DNA of 64,000 nucleotides from Paenibacillus amylolyticus (lineage in GTDB: Bacteria; Bacillota; Bacilli; Paenibacillales; Paenibacillaceae), in contig NZ_CP121451.1 of assembly GCF_029689945.1 (NCBI RefSeq), positions 2,170,001 to 2,234,000 on the forward strand, given 5' to 3'. The notes below the pieces were generated by a model. The model searched no databases, was not told the DNA's origin, and saw nothing but the letters and a program-made list of their open reading frames with translations. The number at the start of each line of letters is the position of its first letter. Position 1 is the stretch's first letter. Below are positions 20,738 to 30,481 of this stretch, piece by piece. Both the position numbers and the translations under genes were made by a program.

Positions 20738-21358
20738 ATGGCTCAAGCAGCCGCTAAGCACGGTGAGAATCATGCACATGGTCATGACCATGGCCACCAT
20801 GATCCACAGGAAATGAAAATTCTCGGATTCTGGTTCTTCCTGATTTCCGACGTTATCCTGTTCTCCGTATTGTTCGCAACCTTCATTGTGTTGCGTGACA
20901 ATACGGCGGGCGGACCGATTCTGTCCGAACTGATCAAAATGCCTGGTGTTATCGCCGAGACATTTATCTTGCTCACAAGTTCATTTACGAGCGGACTTGC
21001 CGTTCTAGCAATGAACCAGGGTAAAGTGAAACAGTTGATTAACTGGCTGATTGTGACAGCTGTTCTGGGTGCAAGCTTTATCGCCCTGGAGGTTTACGAG
21101 TTTATTGAGATGGTTCACGAAGGCTTTAGTTACACGACGAGTGCTGCATCTGGAGCATTCTTCACCCTCGTGGGTACTCACGGACTTCACGTATCGCTTG
21201 GTCTGATCTGGATGATCGGACTCATGTTCCAACTGAAAAAACGTGGGATTACCGACGTTACTCGCGGTAAGATCAACGTGATCAGCTTGTACTGGCACTT
21301 CTTGGACGTCGTATGGATCTTCCTCCTGTCGATCGTCTATCTCATGGGGGTGATGTAA
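20738..21358 (+). CDS. cyoC: Cytochrome quinol oxidase subunit III (CyoC/QoxC)
   Basis: This is an intact 206-residue integral membrane subunit with five predicted spans. It begins with a His-rich segment (HGENHAHGHDHGHHDP). Family features are LGFWFFLISDVILFSVLFA and FTLVGTHGLHVSLGLIWM. The ATG directly follows the subunit I stop, which indicates translational coupling. The enriched N-terminal histidines are shared with the next subunit. Confidence 0.93.
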   Translation: MAQAAAKHGENHAHGHDHGHHDPQEMKILGFWFFLISDVILFSVLFATFIVLRDNTAGGPILSELIKMPGVIAETFILLTSSFTSGLAVLAMNQGKVKQLINWLIVTAVLGASFIALEVYEFIEMVHEGFSYTTSAASGAFFTLVGTHGLHVSLGLIWMIGLMFQLKKRGITDVTRGKINVISLYWHFLDVVWIFLLSIVYLMGVM

Positions 21359-21359
21359 G

Positions 21360-21689
21360 ATGGCAGAGCACAACTCACATGATTCCCACGGCCATGAACA
21401 ACATGGCTCACTGAAGTCTTATGTCATCGGCTTCATTCTGTCCGTCGTACTGACAATCATTCCACTTGTGGTGGTTCTGAACGACATGATGGGCAAAACA
21501 GGAACACTTATTGTGATTCTTGGTACAGCAGCACTTCAGTTTGTGGTTCAACTCTTCTTCTTCATGCATATCCGTGAAACAGAGAAACCACGCTGGAATG
21601 TAATGGCCCTTATATTCGGATTACTGATTATGATGACCATCGTGATTGGTTCGATCTGGATCATGCTTAACAACGCTGTTGCACATTAA
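21360..21689 (+). CDS. cyoD: Cytochrome quinol oxidase subunit IV (CyoD/QoxD)
   Basis: This is a 109-residue small subunit with three membrane spans after a His-rich start (HNSHDSHGHEQHGS). It contains LIVILGTAALQFVVQLFFFM and HIRETEKPRWN, typical of QoxD. It starts two bases after the subunit III stop and is followed by a strong terminator, closing the operon. Confidence 0.92.
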   Translation: MAEHNSHDSHGHEQHGSLKSYVIGFILSVVLTIIPLVVVLNDMMGKTGTLIVILGTAALQFVVQLFFFMHIRETEKPRWNVMALIFGLLIMMTIVIGSIWIMLNNAVAH

Positions 21690-21703
21690 TAGTTAAATCA
21701 AAG

Positions 21704-21748
21704 AAGATCTCCCTGGTCTGTGTTACAGACTGTGGAGATCTTTTTTTT
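21704..21748 (+). terminator. Terminator of the quinol oxidase operon
   Basis: AAGATCTCC and GGAGATCTT enclose an inner GTCTGT/ACAGAC stem, followed by a run of eight T. Confidence 0.92.
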
Positions 21749-21828
21749 GCTCTAATTTAAGAAATAAACATCGTTAGTGATTAATAATATGAATGATTTT
21801 AAAAATAAAGGTACACAAAAGATACAAA

Positions 21829-21854
21829 ATGAACTAAAATGAACTTATATGAAC
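21829..21854 (+). promoter_or_regulatory. Three ATGAAC direct repeats at exact 10-bp spacing before kduI
   Basis: ATGAAC occurs at 21829, 21839 and 21849, one helical turn apart, 54 bases before the kduI ATG. Phased direct repeats suggest cooperative binding of a regulator on one DNA face. The DeoR-family regulator encoded downstream is a candidate, but this is inference. Confidence 0.5.
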
Positions 21855-21907
21855 ATGACTAAACTTCAATCCCAACCAATTTAAATGACGAAAGGAATGG
21901 ATTAATA

Positions 21908-22747
21908 ATGGAAAATCGTTATGCTGCACATCCCAATGAAGTGAAAACGTATGATACTTCTCGCCTGCGTGAGGAATTTCTGATGGAGCAACTGTTTGCA
22001 ACCGATGAATTGGTAACGGTGTATTCTCATGTGGATCGTTATATTGTGGGAACGGCAGTACCTGAGAGCAAGGATATTACCCTTGAAGTGAATCTGAAGG
22101 ATATCGGAACGAACTTTTTCCTGGAGCGTCGTGAAATCGGTATCATTAATGTGGGTGGTCACGGAACGGTAACAGCGGACGGACAAGGTTATGAGATTGG
22201 AGCGAAGGAATGTCTTTACATCGGCAGAGGTGTGAAGGAAGTTGTGTTCACGAGCAGTGACAAGGCTCAACCTGCCCAATTCTATTTTGTATCCACACCG
22301 GCTCATCATACCTATCCAACAGTAAAAGCAACACAAGAACAAGCTCAGCCGAATCATCTGGGCAGCATCGAAACTTCCAATGAGCGTACGATCTATCGTT
22401 ACATTCACCAAGGAGAAGGTGGAATTCAGAGTTGTCAGTTGGTAATGGGCATTACCGAACTCGACAAGGGGAACATGTGGAACACCATGCCTGCACATAC
22501 CCATAACCGTCGTTCCGAAGTATACTTGTACTGGAATCTGCCTGAGGATGGCGTTGTGTTCCATATGATGGGTGAGCCGGACGAAACGCGGCATCTGGTT
22601 GTACGCGACCGTCAGGCGATCATCTCCCCAAGCTGGTCCATTCACAGTGGTGTGGGTACGAGCAATTACACCTTCTGTTGGGCGATGGCTGGTGAGAACC
22701 AGACGTTCGAAGATATGGACGGCGTAGCGATGAAAGACTTGAAATAA
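21908..22747 (+). CDS. kduI: 5-dehydro-4-deoxy-D-glucuronate isomerase (KduI)
   Basis: It isomerises 5-keto-4-deoxyuronate (from unsaturated uronates of pectin or glycosaminoglycans) to 3-deoxy-D-glycero-2,5-hexodiulosonate in the cytoplasm. The intact 279-residue protein begins with the family N-terminus (ENRYAAHPNEVKTYDTSRLR). It carries the metal-binding cupin segment MPAHTHNRRSEVYLYWNLPE and ends in FCWAMAGENQTFEDMD. GAAAGGAATGG precedes the ATG. The product is the substrate of the kduD-encoded dehydrogenase downstream. Confidence 0.96.
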   Translation: MENRYAAHPNEVKTYDTSRLREEFLMEQLFATDELVTVYSHVDRYIVGTAVPESKDITLEVNLKDIGTNFFLERREIGIINVGGHGTVTADGQGYEIGAKECLYIGRGVKEVVFTSSDKAQPAQFYFVSTPAHHTYPTVKATQEQAQPNHLGSIETSNERTIYRYIHQGEGGIQSCQLVMGITELDKGNMWNTMPAHTHNRRSEVYLYWNLPEDGVVFHMMGEPDETRHLVVRDRQAIISPSWSIHSGVGTSNYTFCWAMAGENQTFEDMDGVAMKDLK

Positions 22748-22790
22748 TAAATTAAAGATGTCTGAGTTAATTTGACAGAGTAGAGACTAT

Positions 22791-22958
22791 AACGGAGGGG
22801 ACAGAAAGGACCTGAAGAAGCGAAGCTTAAAGCTTTCTGGTAAGAAAGCTGCTTCGGAAGCATAGGCTCGGCTTTATCACCAAATTTCTCCCATTAAATA
22901 AGGAATTAAAGAAAATTTGGGGATAAGAGTGATCGAAAGGTTTTCTGTACCCGAAGTG
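22791..22958 (+). repeat. Interspersed hairpin repeat, copy 1 (divergent)
   Basis: It shares the segments AACGGAG, CAGAAAGGACC, GAAGCGAAGC, TTTCTCCC, GCGATC-like and TTTTCTG with the copies at 36073 and 36329. It contains an extra local hairpin (AGCTTTCT/AGAAAGCT, flanked by CGAAGC/GCTTCG). Its main stem is CCAAATTTCT with AGAAAATTTGG. Where the other copies have G-U and G-C pairs, this copy has A-U pairs, so pairing is kept while sequence changes. It lies between kduI and the DeoR regulator gene. Confidence 0.7.
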
Positions 22959-23013
22959 TACACGTGTGAAACTGTTATTCATTTAACTCAGGTATTATAG
23001 GAAGTTGATTAGG

Positions 23014-23772
23014 ATGAATTCATTGAAAAGACATGAAAAAATTATGGAGGCTCTGCTGGAGCGCCAGGAAGTAACCGTCAGTGATCTGAGTGAGTTGTTG
23101 CAGGTGACTGGGAAAACAGTGCGAGAGGATCTCGACAAGTTGGAGAGCATGGGACTGCTCGTACGTGTCCATGGTGGTGCTATGCTGGCTCAGAATGACC
23201 AATATGGCATCTTGAATAGCCGTGGAGTTACCGAGAAGCATCATGCGGAGAAAATGGAGATTGCAGAACGTGCTCTGGCTTACATTCGGCCTGGAGATAT
23301 CGTTGCTCTGGATGGTGGCAGCACCACGCTGGAGATGGCCAAACGTCTCGATAATCAGCCACTGACGGTCGTGACCAACGACTTGTTCATTATTGCCGAG
23401 CTTACCAAGAAGGAGCAAGTGCGACTGGTTGTGCCTGGCGGGGCTCGTGTACGGAATATGCTGGTGGGGGATGATACAGCTGCCTTTATCTCCGGTCTTA
23501 ACATTCATAAAGCCTTTATATCCACGACAGCCCTCCATCCGGAATTTGGATTATCCATATACACGGGAGATCTGGTTCCTTTGAAAAGAGCAATGATATC
23601 TGCCTCGCAGCAGGTATACGGCGTGGTGGATCATTATAAGTTTGGACAATTTGCACTGCGAACTTTCGCCCAGTGTTCGGAGCTGGACTATATTATCAGT
23701 GATAAACGTTTGGATGAAGAGACAGCTGCCTTATACGAGCAGAGCGGTGTCACAGTGGATTATCAAAGTTAA
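23014..23772 (+). CDS. DeoR/GlpR-family transcriptional regulator
   Basis: This is a sugar-phosphate-responsive repressor of 252 residues. An N-terminal winged helix-turn-helix (EVTVSDLSELLQVTGKTVRE DLDKLE, residues about 18-43) is followed by the DeoR C-terminal effector domain (VALDGGSTTLEMAK, NDLFIIAEL, FISTTALHPEFGLS). The ATG at 23014 is preferred over an upstream TTG at 23005 because AGGAAG ends nine bases before it. It lies within the kdu group, which it probably controls. Confidence 0.88.
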   Translation: MNSLKRHEKIMEALLERQEVTVSDLSELLQVTGKTVREDLDKLESMGLLVRVHGGAMLAQNDQYGILNSRGVTEKHHAEKMEIAERALAYIRPGDIVALDGGSTTLEMAKRLDNQPLTVVTNDLFIIAELTKKEQVRLVVPGGARVRNMLVGDDTAAFISGLNIHKAFISTTALHPEFGLSIYTGDLVPLKRAMISASQQVYGVVDHYKFGQFALRTFAQCSELDYIISDKRLDEETAALYEQSGVTVDYQS

Positions 23773-23850
23773 CCTCATTCAGGATTCATGGGATTAAAGA
23801 ACGGACAGATCGATGGATTGCATATCATAACCATGCGGAGGGAATCATTC

Positions 23851-24603
23851 ATGAACCCATTTGATTTAAGCGGACAAGTTGCACTGGTGACAGGTACCTC
23901 TGGAGGACTTGGACAAGGGATGGCCATTGGATTGGCAGAAGCAGGGGCTGATGTGGTGCTGGTTTCTTATTCCAGACCTGCCGAAACGGCAAGTGCGATT
24001 GAAGCACTCGGACGCAAAGCTTATGTGATTGAAGCGGATTTAAGTCGTGAAGATGAGTTGCCGGCTGTGTTCGAACAGGCACTTGCGTTCCAGGGCAGAA
24101 TTGACATTCTCGTCAATAATGCCGGAATCATTCGCCGCACACCTGCGGCTGATCATGCAGGGAAGGACTGGCACGATGTAATCGGTCTCAACCTGAACAC
24201 GGTATTTTTCCTGAGCCAATTGGCTGGCAGACATATGATTGAACGCGGAAGCGGCAAGATCATTAATATAGCATCCATGTTGTCCTATCAAGGTGGAATT
24301 AATGTACCTGGTTATACAGCCAGTAAACATGGTGTTGCGGGTTTAACCAAAGCACTCGCCAATGAATGGGCGGGCAAGGGAATCCAGATTAACGGTATCG
24401 CACCTGGATATATGGAAACCGATAATACTACCCAGATCCGTGCGGACGAGAATCGTTATCGGGATATTACAGCCCGTATTCCTGCGGGACGCTGGGGTAC
24501 TCCTGAAGATCTGAAAGGCCCGGTTGTCTTTCTGGCATCCGCAGCTTCGGATTATCTGAATGGTCATGTGCTGAATGTCGATGGCGGCTGGATGGCACGT
24601 TAA
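23851..24603 (+). CDS. kduD: 2-dehydro-3-deoxy-D-gluconate 5-dehydrogenase (KduD, SDR family)
   Basis: It reduces the KduI product to 2-keto-3-deoxygluconate with NAD(P)H. The 250-residue short-chain dehydrogenase has the Rossmann motif TGTSGGLGQG, NNAG at about residue 90, catalytic Ser in NIASMLSYQGG and YTASK. The C-terminus LNVDGGWMAR is typical of KduD. The start at 23851 has GGAGGG eight bases upstream. The longer reading from 23788 adds 21 residues unlike SDR proteins. Confidence 0.93.
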   Translation: MNPFDLSGQVALVTGTSGGLGQGMAIGLAEAGADVVLVSYSRPAETASAIEALGRKAYVIEADLSREDELPAVFEQALAFQGRIDILVNNAGIIRRTPAADHAGKDWHDVIGLNLNTVFFLSQLAGRHMIERGSGKIINIASMLSYQGGINVPGYTASKHGVAGLTKALANEWAGKGIQINGIAPGYMETDNTTQIRADENRYRDITARIPAGRWGTPEDLKGPVVFLASAASDYLNGHVLNVDGGWMAR

Positions 24604-24640
24604 TCGCTTGATGATCGGATTAGCATAAGGAGGCAGTGAG

Positions 24641-25485
24641 ATGAAACTTGGTATTCTCGCACATACATTTGGCAAACAGCCTACAGCACAGCTGGCGCAG
24701 ACGATTGCAGATAACGGATTTAATGCTGTACAGCTGGCGCTTGCCAAAGCGTTATCCGATGTGGACTCATCGAATGGCAAGCTGAGTCCAGGGCTTGCTA
24801 ATGAGATTGGAGATCAATTTGCACAGCGCGGAGTGAAGATTGCGGTACTGGGCTGTTATATTAATCCGATTGACCCTGATCCCATAAGCCGGCGGGCGGA
24901 CATTGATCGATTCAAGGAGCATCTGCGTTATGCCCGGGATTTTGGGTGCAGTATGGTAGCAACGGAGACCGGAAGCTTGGACACCTATCAGAGTACACAT
25001 CCGGATGGATATGAAAAAAGGCGTGGAGTGTGCTGAAAGAAACAGTGGAGGAGTTAACTGAGGAAGCGGAGAAGTGGGGTGTGCATGCGGCGATTGAGCC
25101 TGTGTCCACACATACGCTTCATACCCATGAACATATGACCCGTTTGTTTGAAGAGATTCCTTCATCCAATCTGGGGATGCTGTTCGATCCGTGTAATCTG
25201 ATCAAATATCCACATGCAGCAGATCAAGGGGCTTTCCTGCGCGAGGTGATGGAATCGCTGTATCAGCGTATGATTGTGATTCATGCGAAGGATGTAGCCT
25301 TCGATGCACAGGGTGAGAAATTCAATCCGGTACCTGGGGCAGGCATACTGGATTACCCGTTATTTTTTGAATTGCTAAAAACGTATAAGCCACATATTGA
25401 TATTTCACTTGAAGGTGTAACAGCAGAGGAAGCTGTGCCTGCGGCCAAACATTTGCGTGAAGTATGGAATGCAGTTCGGGTCTAA
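24641..25485 (+). CDS. Sugar phosphate isomerase/epimerase, xylose-isomerase-like TIM barrel (one frame break)
   Basis: This is a predicted cytoplasmic metal-dependent isomerase or epimerase of about 281 residues, the last gene of the kdu group. Features are LGILAHTFGKQPTAQLAQTI at the start, VATETGSLDT, AIEPVSTHTLHTHEHM, MLFDPCNLIKYPHAADQG and VIHAKDVAF. The Glu, Asp and His metal ligands are in place. The frame breaks at the A run 25014-25019. A seventh A gives GYEKKAWSVLKETVEELTEE. AAGGAGGC precedes the ATG. Which sugar it acts on is unknown. Confidence 0.87.
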
Positions 25486-25532
25486 CTACTAAACCTTGGA
25501 TCAGGTATGGCATACCGAAGCCAAAGTAGCTG

Positions 25533-25562
25533 AAAAACCTTTGCGAGGGCAAAGGTTTTTTT
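25533..25562 (+). terminator. Terminator of the kdu group
   Basis: AAAACCTTTGC and GCAAAGGTTTT with a short loop, followed by T residues. Confidence 0.88.
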
Positions 25563-25675
25563 GGTACAGATATCGATAAAATACATATTTAATTTTTCTC
25601 ATCGGAACAATCGGAAATAACTCTTTTCAAATGCGACATCTTGTGAGAGAATATGGAAAACATACGCCATCATGA

Positions 25676-27034
<1,359 letters not shown>

Positions 27035-27106
27035 AGGGTATGGGGTGGATGTGAAACATTCACTTAAGCGATAGGCTATACAATGGTCAAACGCCAATCA
27101 ATAGAT

Positions 27107-27144
27107 GCAAAAAGCCGTTGTCCTCATGGACAGCGGCTTTTTGC
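27107..27144 (+). terminator. Terminator after metY
   Basis: A long stem (GCAAAAAGCCG to CGGCTTTTTGC, continuing TTGTCC/GGACAG) with loop TCAT. Confidence 0.85.
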
Positions 27145-27188
27145 CTATGTAAACGAGCATTTCGGAGTAACTGTTCGAAAAATACCCA

Positions 27189-27217
27189 TTTACAAATGCG
27201 GATCACAGGCATATACT
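27189..27217 (+). promoter_or_regulatory. Sigma-A promoter for the metal ATPase leader
   Basis: TTTACA (27189-27194), a 17-base spacer and TATACT (27212-27217). The transcript would have a leader of about 230 bases before the ATPase ATG, containing the Fur-like box and the hairpin listed next. Confidence 0.55.
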
Positions 27218-27262
27218 GATTAAAAGTTGTATTGGGTAAAAATAATTGCACAAGTACAAAAA

Positions 27263-27277
27263 TGATTATCATTCTCA
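27263..27277 (+). promoter_or_regulatory. Fur/PerR-family box
   Basis: TGATTATCATTCTCA matches the 7-1-7 Fur consensus TGATAATNATTATCA at 12 of 14 defined positions. It lies about 190 bases before the P1B-4 ATPase gene and downstream of the predicted start point. Fur-like regulation fits an iron exporter, though PerR or Zur could use a related box. Confidence 0.55.
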
Positions 27278-27309
27278 TTCAAGAATGATTGCAAAATCAT
27301 TCACCAAAC

Positions 27310-27340
27310 CATGCTGCTGCGGGATTCCCGCAGCAGCATG
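27310..27340 (+). terminator. Perfect 14-bp hairpin in the metal ATPase leader (attenuator or small-RNA terminator candidate)
   Basis: CATGCTGCTGCGGG and CCCGCAGCAGCATG are perfect arms around ATT, followed after TGCCA by five T residues. It sits between the Fur-like box and the ATPase start, so it could end a small RNA or act as an attenuator. The rest of the gap 27341-27456 shows nothing clear except the ribosome binding site AAAGGAA. Confidence 0.55.
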
Positions 27341-27456
27341 TGCCATTTTTAGGGCATTAACAATGGCTCTCATTCTCAATACAACATCATTTATAAAGCG
27401 GAATTTGAGCATATTCACTTTCCGTAAACCTACCATTCGAAAGGAACGTGATTTAT

Positions 27457-29406
27457 ATGCAAGCGATACATCGAACTCTCCACAGACAGAACCAAACAGA
27501 ACAACGCTCATCCCAAACACCCGGTCCCAATCGGGGCAAGAAGCCTGATTTTCGAGCCATGGTGCAGAATAAAGAGATGCAATCGGCATTGGGCAGCGGG
27601 TTGTTGATGCTGATTGCCTGGGGAACTGCGCCTTATTTTGGTACCTTATCCATCATGCTCTACATTGTGGCGTATGCCGTAGGCGGTTGGACCAAAGCGA
27701 AGGAAGGCATCGAGACACTGGTCAAGGACCGTGATCTGGACGTAAACCTGCTGATGATTGCCGCATCCCTTGGAGCAGCAACCATCGGTTACTGGAATGA
27801 AGGCGCTATGCTGATCTTTATTTTCGCACTCAGTGGTGCATTGGAAAGTTATGCGACAGAGCGAAGCCATAAGGATATCTCATCTTTACTGGCGCTGAAG
27901 CCAGAAACTGCATTGCGGATTGAGGACGGACAGATGAATCTTGTGGCTATTGATGATCTGCAGCCGGGTGACTTGCTGTTGGTGAAACCGGGAGAGCTCA
28001 TCCCAGCAGATGGTGTCGTATACCGGGGAAGTTCTTTTATCAATCAGTCATCCATCACTGGAGAATCCCTGCCTGTAGACAAAGTTGCGGGTGATGAAGT
28101 CTATGCAGGTACGGTAAACGGGGAGGGCGCATTATACGTAGAGGTCACCAAATCGGCGGAAGGGTCCTTGTTCGGCAAAATCATTAAACTGGTGGAGGAA
28201 GCGCAGGCAGAAGTGCCGGATTCCCAGCGTTTTATGGAGCGGTTCGAAGGAATATATGCACGAATTGTTGTAGGAGTGACTTTACTCGTGATTGCAGGAA
28301 CTCCACTGCTGCTTGGCTGGACATGGAATGAGGCATTCTATAAAGCAATGGTATTTCTGGTTGTTGCTTCGCCTTGTGCACTGGTGTCTTCGATCATGCC
28401 TGTCATATTGTCCGCGATGTCCAGCAGCGCCCGCCGTGGCATTCTCTTCAAGGGAGGGGCCCACATGGAGAATATGGCTCGCACGCAGGTTGTGGCTTTT
28501 GACAAAACAGGTACATTGACCATGGGCACCCCGCAAGTCACCGATATTATAACGGCTGAACATGTAGATCGCGCCGAGCTGTTAGCTGCGGTAGCAGCGA
28601 TTGAGAACATCTCCATGCACCCCTTGGCTCGTGCCATCGTAGATCAGGCGAACAAGGAGAACATTACACTTCAGGAAGCGGAGCACGTACAGGCGCTAAC
28701 AGGCTGGGGTATTGAAGGAACGGTAAATGATGTGGTCTGGCGTATTGGCAAAACAAATGGAATGGATTCGATGCAGTCTTCTGAATGGAATGATGTGCGC
28801 TCCCGTCTTGAGGGGGAGGGGAAAACCGTATCTGTTGTTATGGCGGATGGTCAATTGGTCGGGCTGATCGCCATGCGGGATACGGTACGGCCTCAGGCAG
28901 CCGCAGCAGTGAGAAAGCTTGAAGCGATGGGTGTCAAAGTGGCGATGTTAACAGGCGATCGAGCCAGATCCGCTTCTGTGATTGCACATGAAACAGGCGT
29001 AAGTATGGTCTATGCAGACTTGCTGCCGGAAGATAAAGTGAAGCAGGTACAAACGCTCCGCAAACAGTATGGTCCTGTGCTGATGGTAGGGGATGGGGTT
29101 AATGATGCACCTGCACTTGCGGCGGCAACGGTCGGTATGGGGATGGGATTGTCCGGCAGTGGAACTGCACTGGAGGTTGCTGATGCGGTACTGATGAACG
29201 ACAACATTGCAGAGATCGCTTGGGTGATTGGGCAGGCACGCCGAGCACAGCGTACAGTGAAACAGAATATGTGTTTTGCCATCACCGTTATTCTGGCTTT
29301 AATCGCGGGTAACTTCCTCCAGGACGTGGCATTGCCGCTAGGTGTGGTAGGTCATGAAGGCAGTACAATTCTGGTTATTCTGAATGGACTTAGGTTGCTA
29401 CGGTGA
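27457..29406 (+). CDS. P1B-4-type heavy-metal-transporting ATPase (PfeT/CadA-like)
   Basis: This is a membrane pump moving a divalent metal, most likely exporting Fe(II), Co or Zn. The 649-residue protein has the actuator motif TGESLPVD, the phosphorylation motif FDKTGTLTMG (Asp349), TGDRARSA and MVGDGVNDAPAL. TM4 carries SPC (Cys307) instead of CPC, and TM6 carries HEGST (from His633). Both are hallmarks of the P1B-4 group that includes Bacillus PfeT. The N-terminus is short and His-containing (HRTLHRQNQTEQ) and has no heavy-metal-associated domain. The ATG at 27457 follows AAAGGAACGTG. The Fur-like box upstream supports iron, an inference. Confidence 0.9.
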   Translation: MQAIHRTLHRQNQTEQRSSQTPGPNRGKKPDFRAMVQNKEMQSALGSGLLMLIAWGTAPYFGTLSIMLYIVAYAVGGWTKAKEGIETLVKDRDLDVNLLMIAASLGAATIGYWNEGAMLIFIFALSGALESYATERSHKDISSLLALKPETALRIEDGQMNLVAIDDLQPGDLLLVKPGELIPADGVVYRGSSFINQSSITGESLPVDKVAGDEVYAGTVNGEGALYVEVTKSAEGSLFGKIIKLVEEAQAEVPDSQRFMERFEGIYARIVVGVTLLVIAGTPLLLGWTWNEAFYKAMVFLVVASPCALVSSIMPVILSAMSSSARRGILFKGGAHMENMARTQVVAFDKTGTLTMGTPQVTDIITAEHVDRAELLAAVAAIENISMHPLARAIVDQANKENITLQEAEHVQALTGWGIEGTVNDVVWRIGKTNGMDSMQSSEWNDVRSRLEGEGKTVSVVMADGQLVGLIAMRDTVRPQAAAAVRKLEAMGVKVAMLTGDRARSASVIAHETGVSMVYADLLPEDKVKQVQTLRKQYGPVLMVGDGVNDAPALAAATVGMGMGLSGSGTALEVADAVLMNDNIAEIAWVIGQARRAQRTVKQNMCFAITVILALIAGNFLQDVALPLGVVGHEGSTILVILNGLRLLR

Positions 29407-29547
29407 TCTGATTCGGAGAGGAAAATGGTTCATTGGTTTCGCAAGGGTATGCGGCTGTTTGAACGGCTCACGTTTGAACCTTGGATCAGCGGGTAATGAT
29501 TCGAAGAGAAAGTTGCAATCATTCGAGGATAAAGGGAGCTGTGAAAT

Positions 29548-30357
29548 ATGGGACGTTATGTACAAGTGGAACCGAATGTAAAAATATATGTTGAAGATAT
29601 TGGTGAAGGCACCCCGGTTGTCTTTTTGCACGGCTGGCCTGTTAATTATAAAATGTTTGAATACCAATTGAATGTGCTTCCGAACCATGGCATTCGTGCC
29701 ATCGCGATAGATTTTAGAGGATATGGCTTATCGGATAAGCCTTCCACAGGATATGATTATGATCGCATGGCTGACGATGTTCGTGCCGTTATTGATGATC
29801 TGGAGCTGAAGGACGCGGTACTCGCAGGGTTCTCCATGGGTGGAGCAATTGCAGTACATTACATGGCTCGCCATAAGGGACATGGTGTCTCCAAGCTGGC
29901 CTTGTTATCTGCGGCAGCCCCTGTGTTCACACAGCGGGAAGGTTATCCGTATGGATTGACTCCAGAGGAACTGAACGAACAGATCATTGAGCCGATCTTC
30001 GCAGATCGTCCGAAGTTGCTGGAGACGTTTGGCGGCATGTTCTTTGCGAAGAAACACAGCCAGCCATTCATGGATTGGTTCCATGCGCTTGGCATGGAGG
30101 CTTCATCCTATGGTACCATTCGCAGTGCAATTGCGTTGCGGGATGAGGACTTGCGAGGTGAGCTGAGTTCAATCCAGGTGCCGACAGCCATTTTGCACGG
30201 GAAAAAGGATGAGATCTGTCCGTTCGAATTCGCGGAGGAGATGCATAAGGGCATCGCTTCGTCTCAATTGATTGCTTTTGAAGAGAGTGGCCATGGTGCA
30301 TTCTATGATGAATTGGAAAAATTCAATTCGGAACTGATTCGATTCATCCAATCCTGA
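29548..30357 (+). CDS. Alpha/beta hydrolase (non-heme chloroperoxidase/esterase-like)
   Basis: This is a 269-residue cytoplasmic alpha/beta-fold hydrolase. It has an oxyanion-hole motif VFLHGWPVN, nucleophile Ser in GFSMGGAI (about residue 96), Asp in HGKKDEICP and His in EESGHGAF. The sequence style (DFRGYGLSDKP) is that of the chloroperoxidase/arylesterase branch. AAAGGGAGC precedes the ATG. It stands alone between the ATPase and a bidirectional terminator. Substrate unknown. Confidence 0.88.
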   Translation: MGRYVQVEPNVKIYVEDIGEGTPVVFLHGWPVNYKMFEYQLNVLPNHGIRAIAIDFRGYGLSDKPSTGYDYDRMADDVRAVIDDLELKDAVLAGFSMGGAIAVHYMARHKGHGVSKLALLSAAAPVFTQREGYPYGLTPEELNEQIIEPIFADRPKLLETFGGMFFAKKHSQPFMDWFHALGMEASSYGTIRSAIALRDEDLRGELSSIQVPTAILHGKKDEICPFEFAEEMHKGIASSQLIAFEESGHGAFYDELEKFNSELIRFIQS

Positions 30358-30426
30358 TCAGGGTAGGGCGTAAGGACTCTGACAGGCAATCCCATTAATT
30401 TCATGGAATCTTCATTTGTGGCTAAA

Positions 30427-30470
30427 AAAAGAACCCGGTCGACAGTTTAGGCTGTCCGCTCGGGTTCTTT
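30427..30470. terminator. Bidirectional terminator between hydrolase and ZIP genes
   Basis: AAAGAACCCG and CGGGTTCTTT arms with an inner GACAG/CTGTC stem separate two convergent genes. A and T tracts are on both sides. Confidence 0.85.
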
Positions 30471-30481
30471 ATGTTCTGCAA

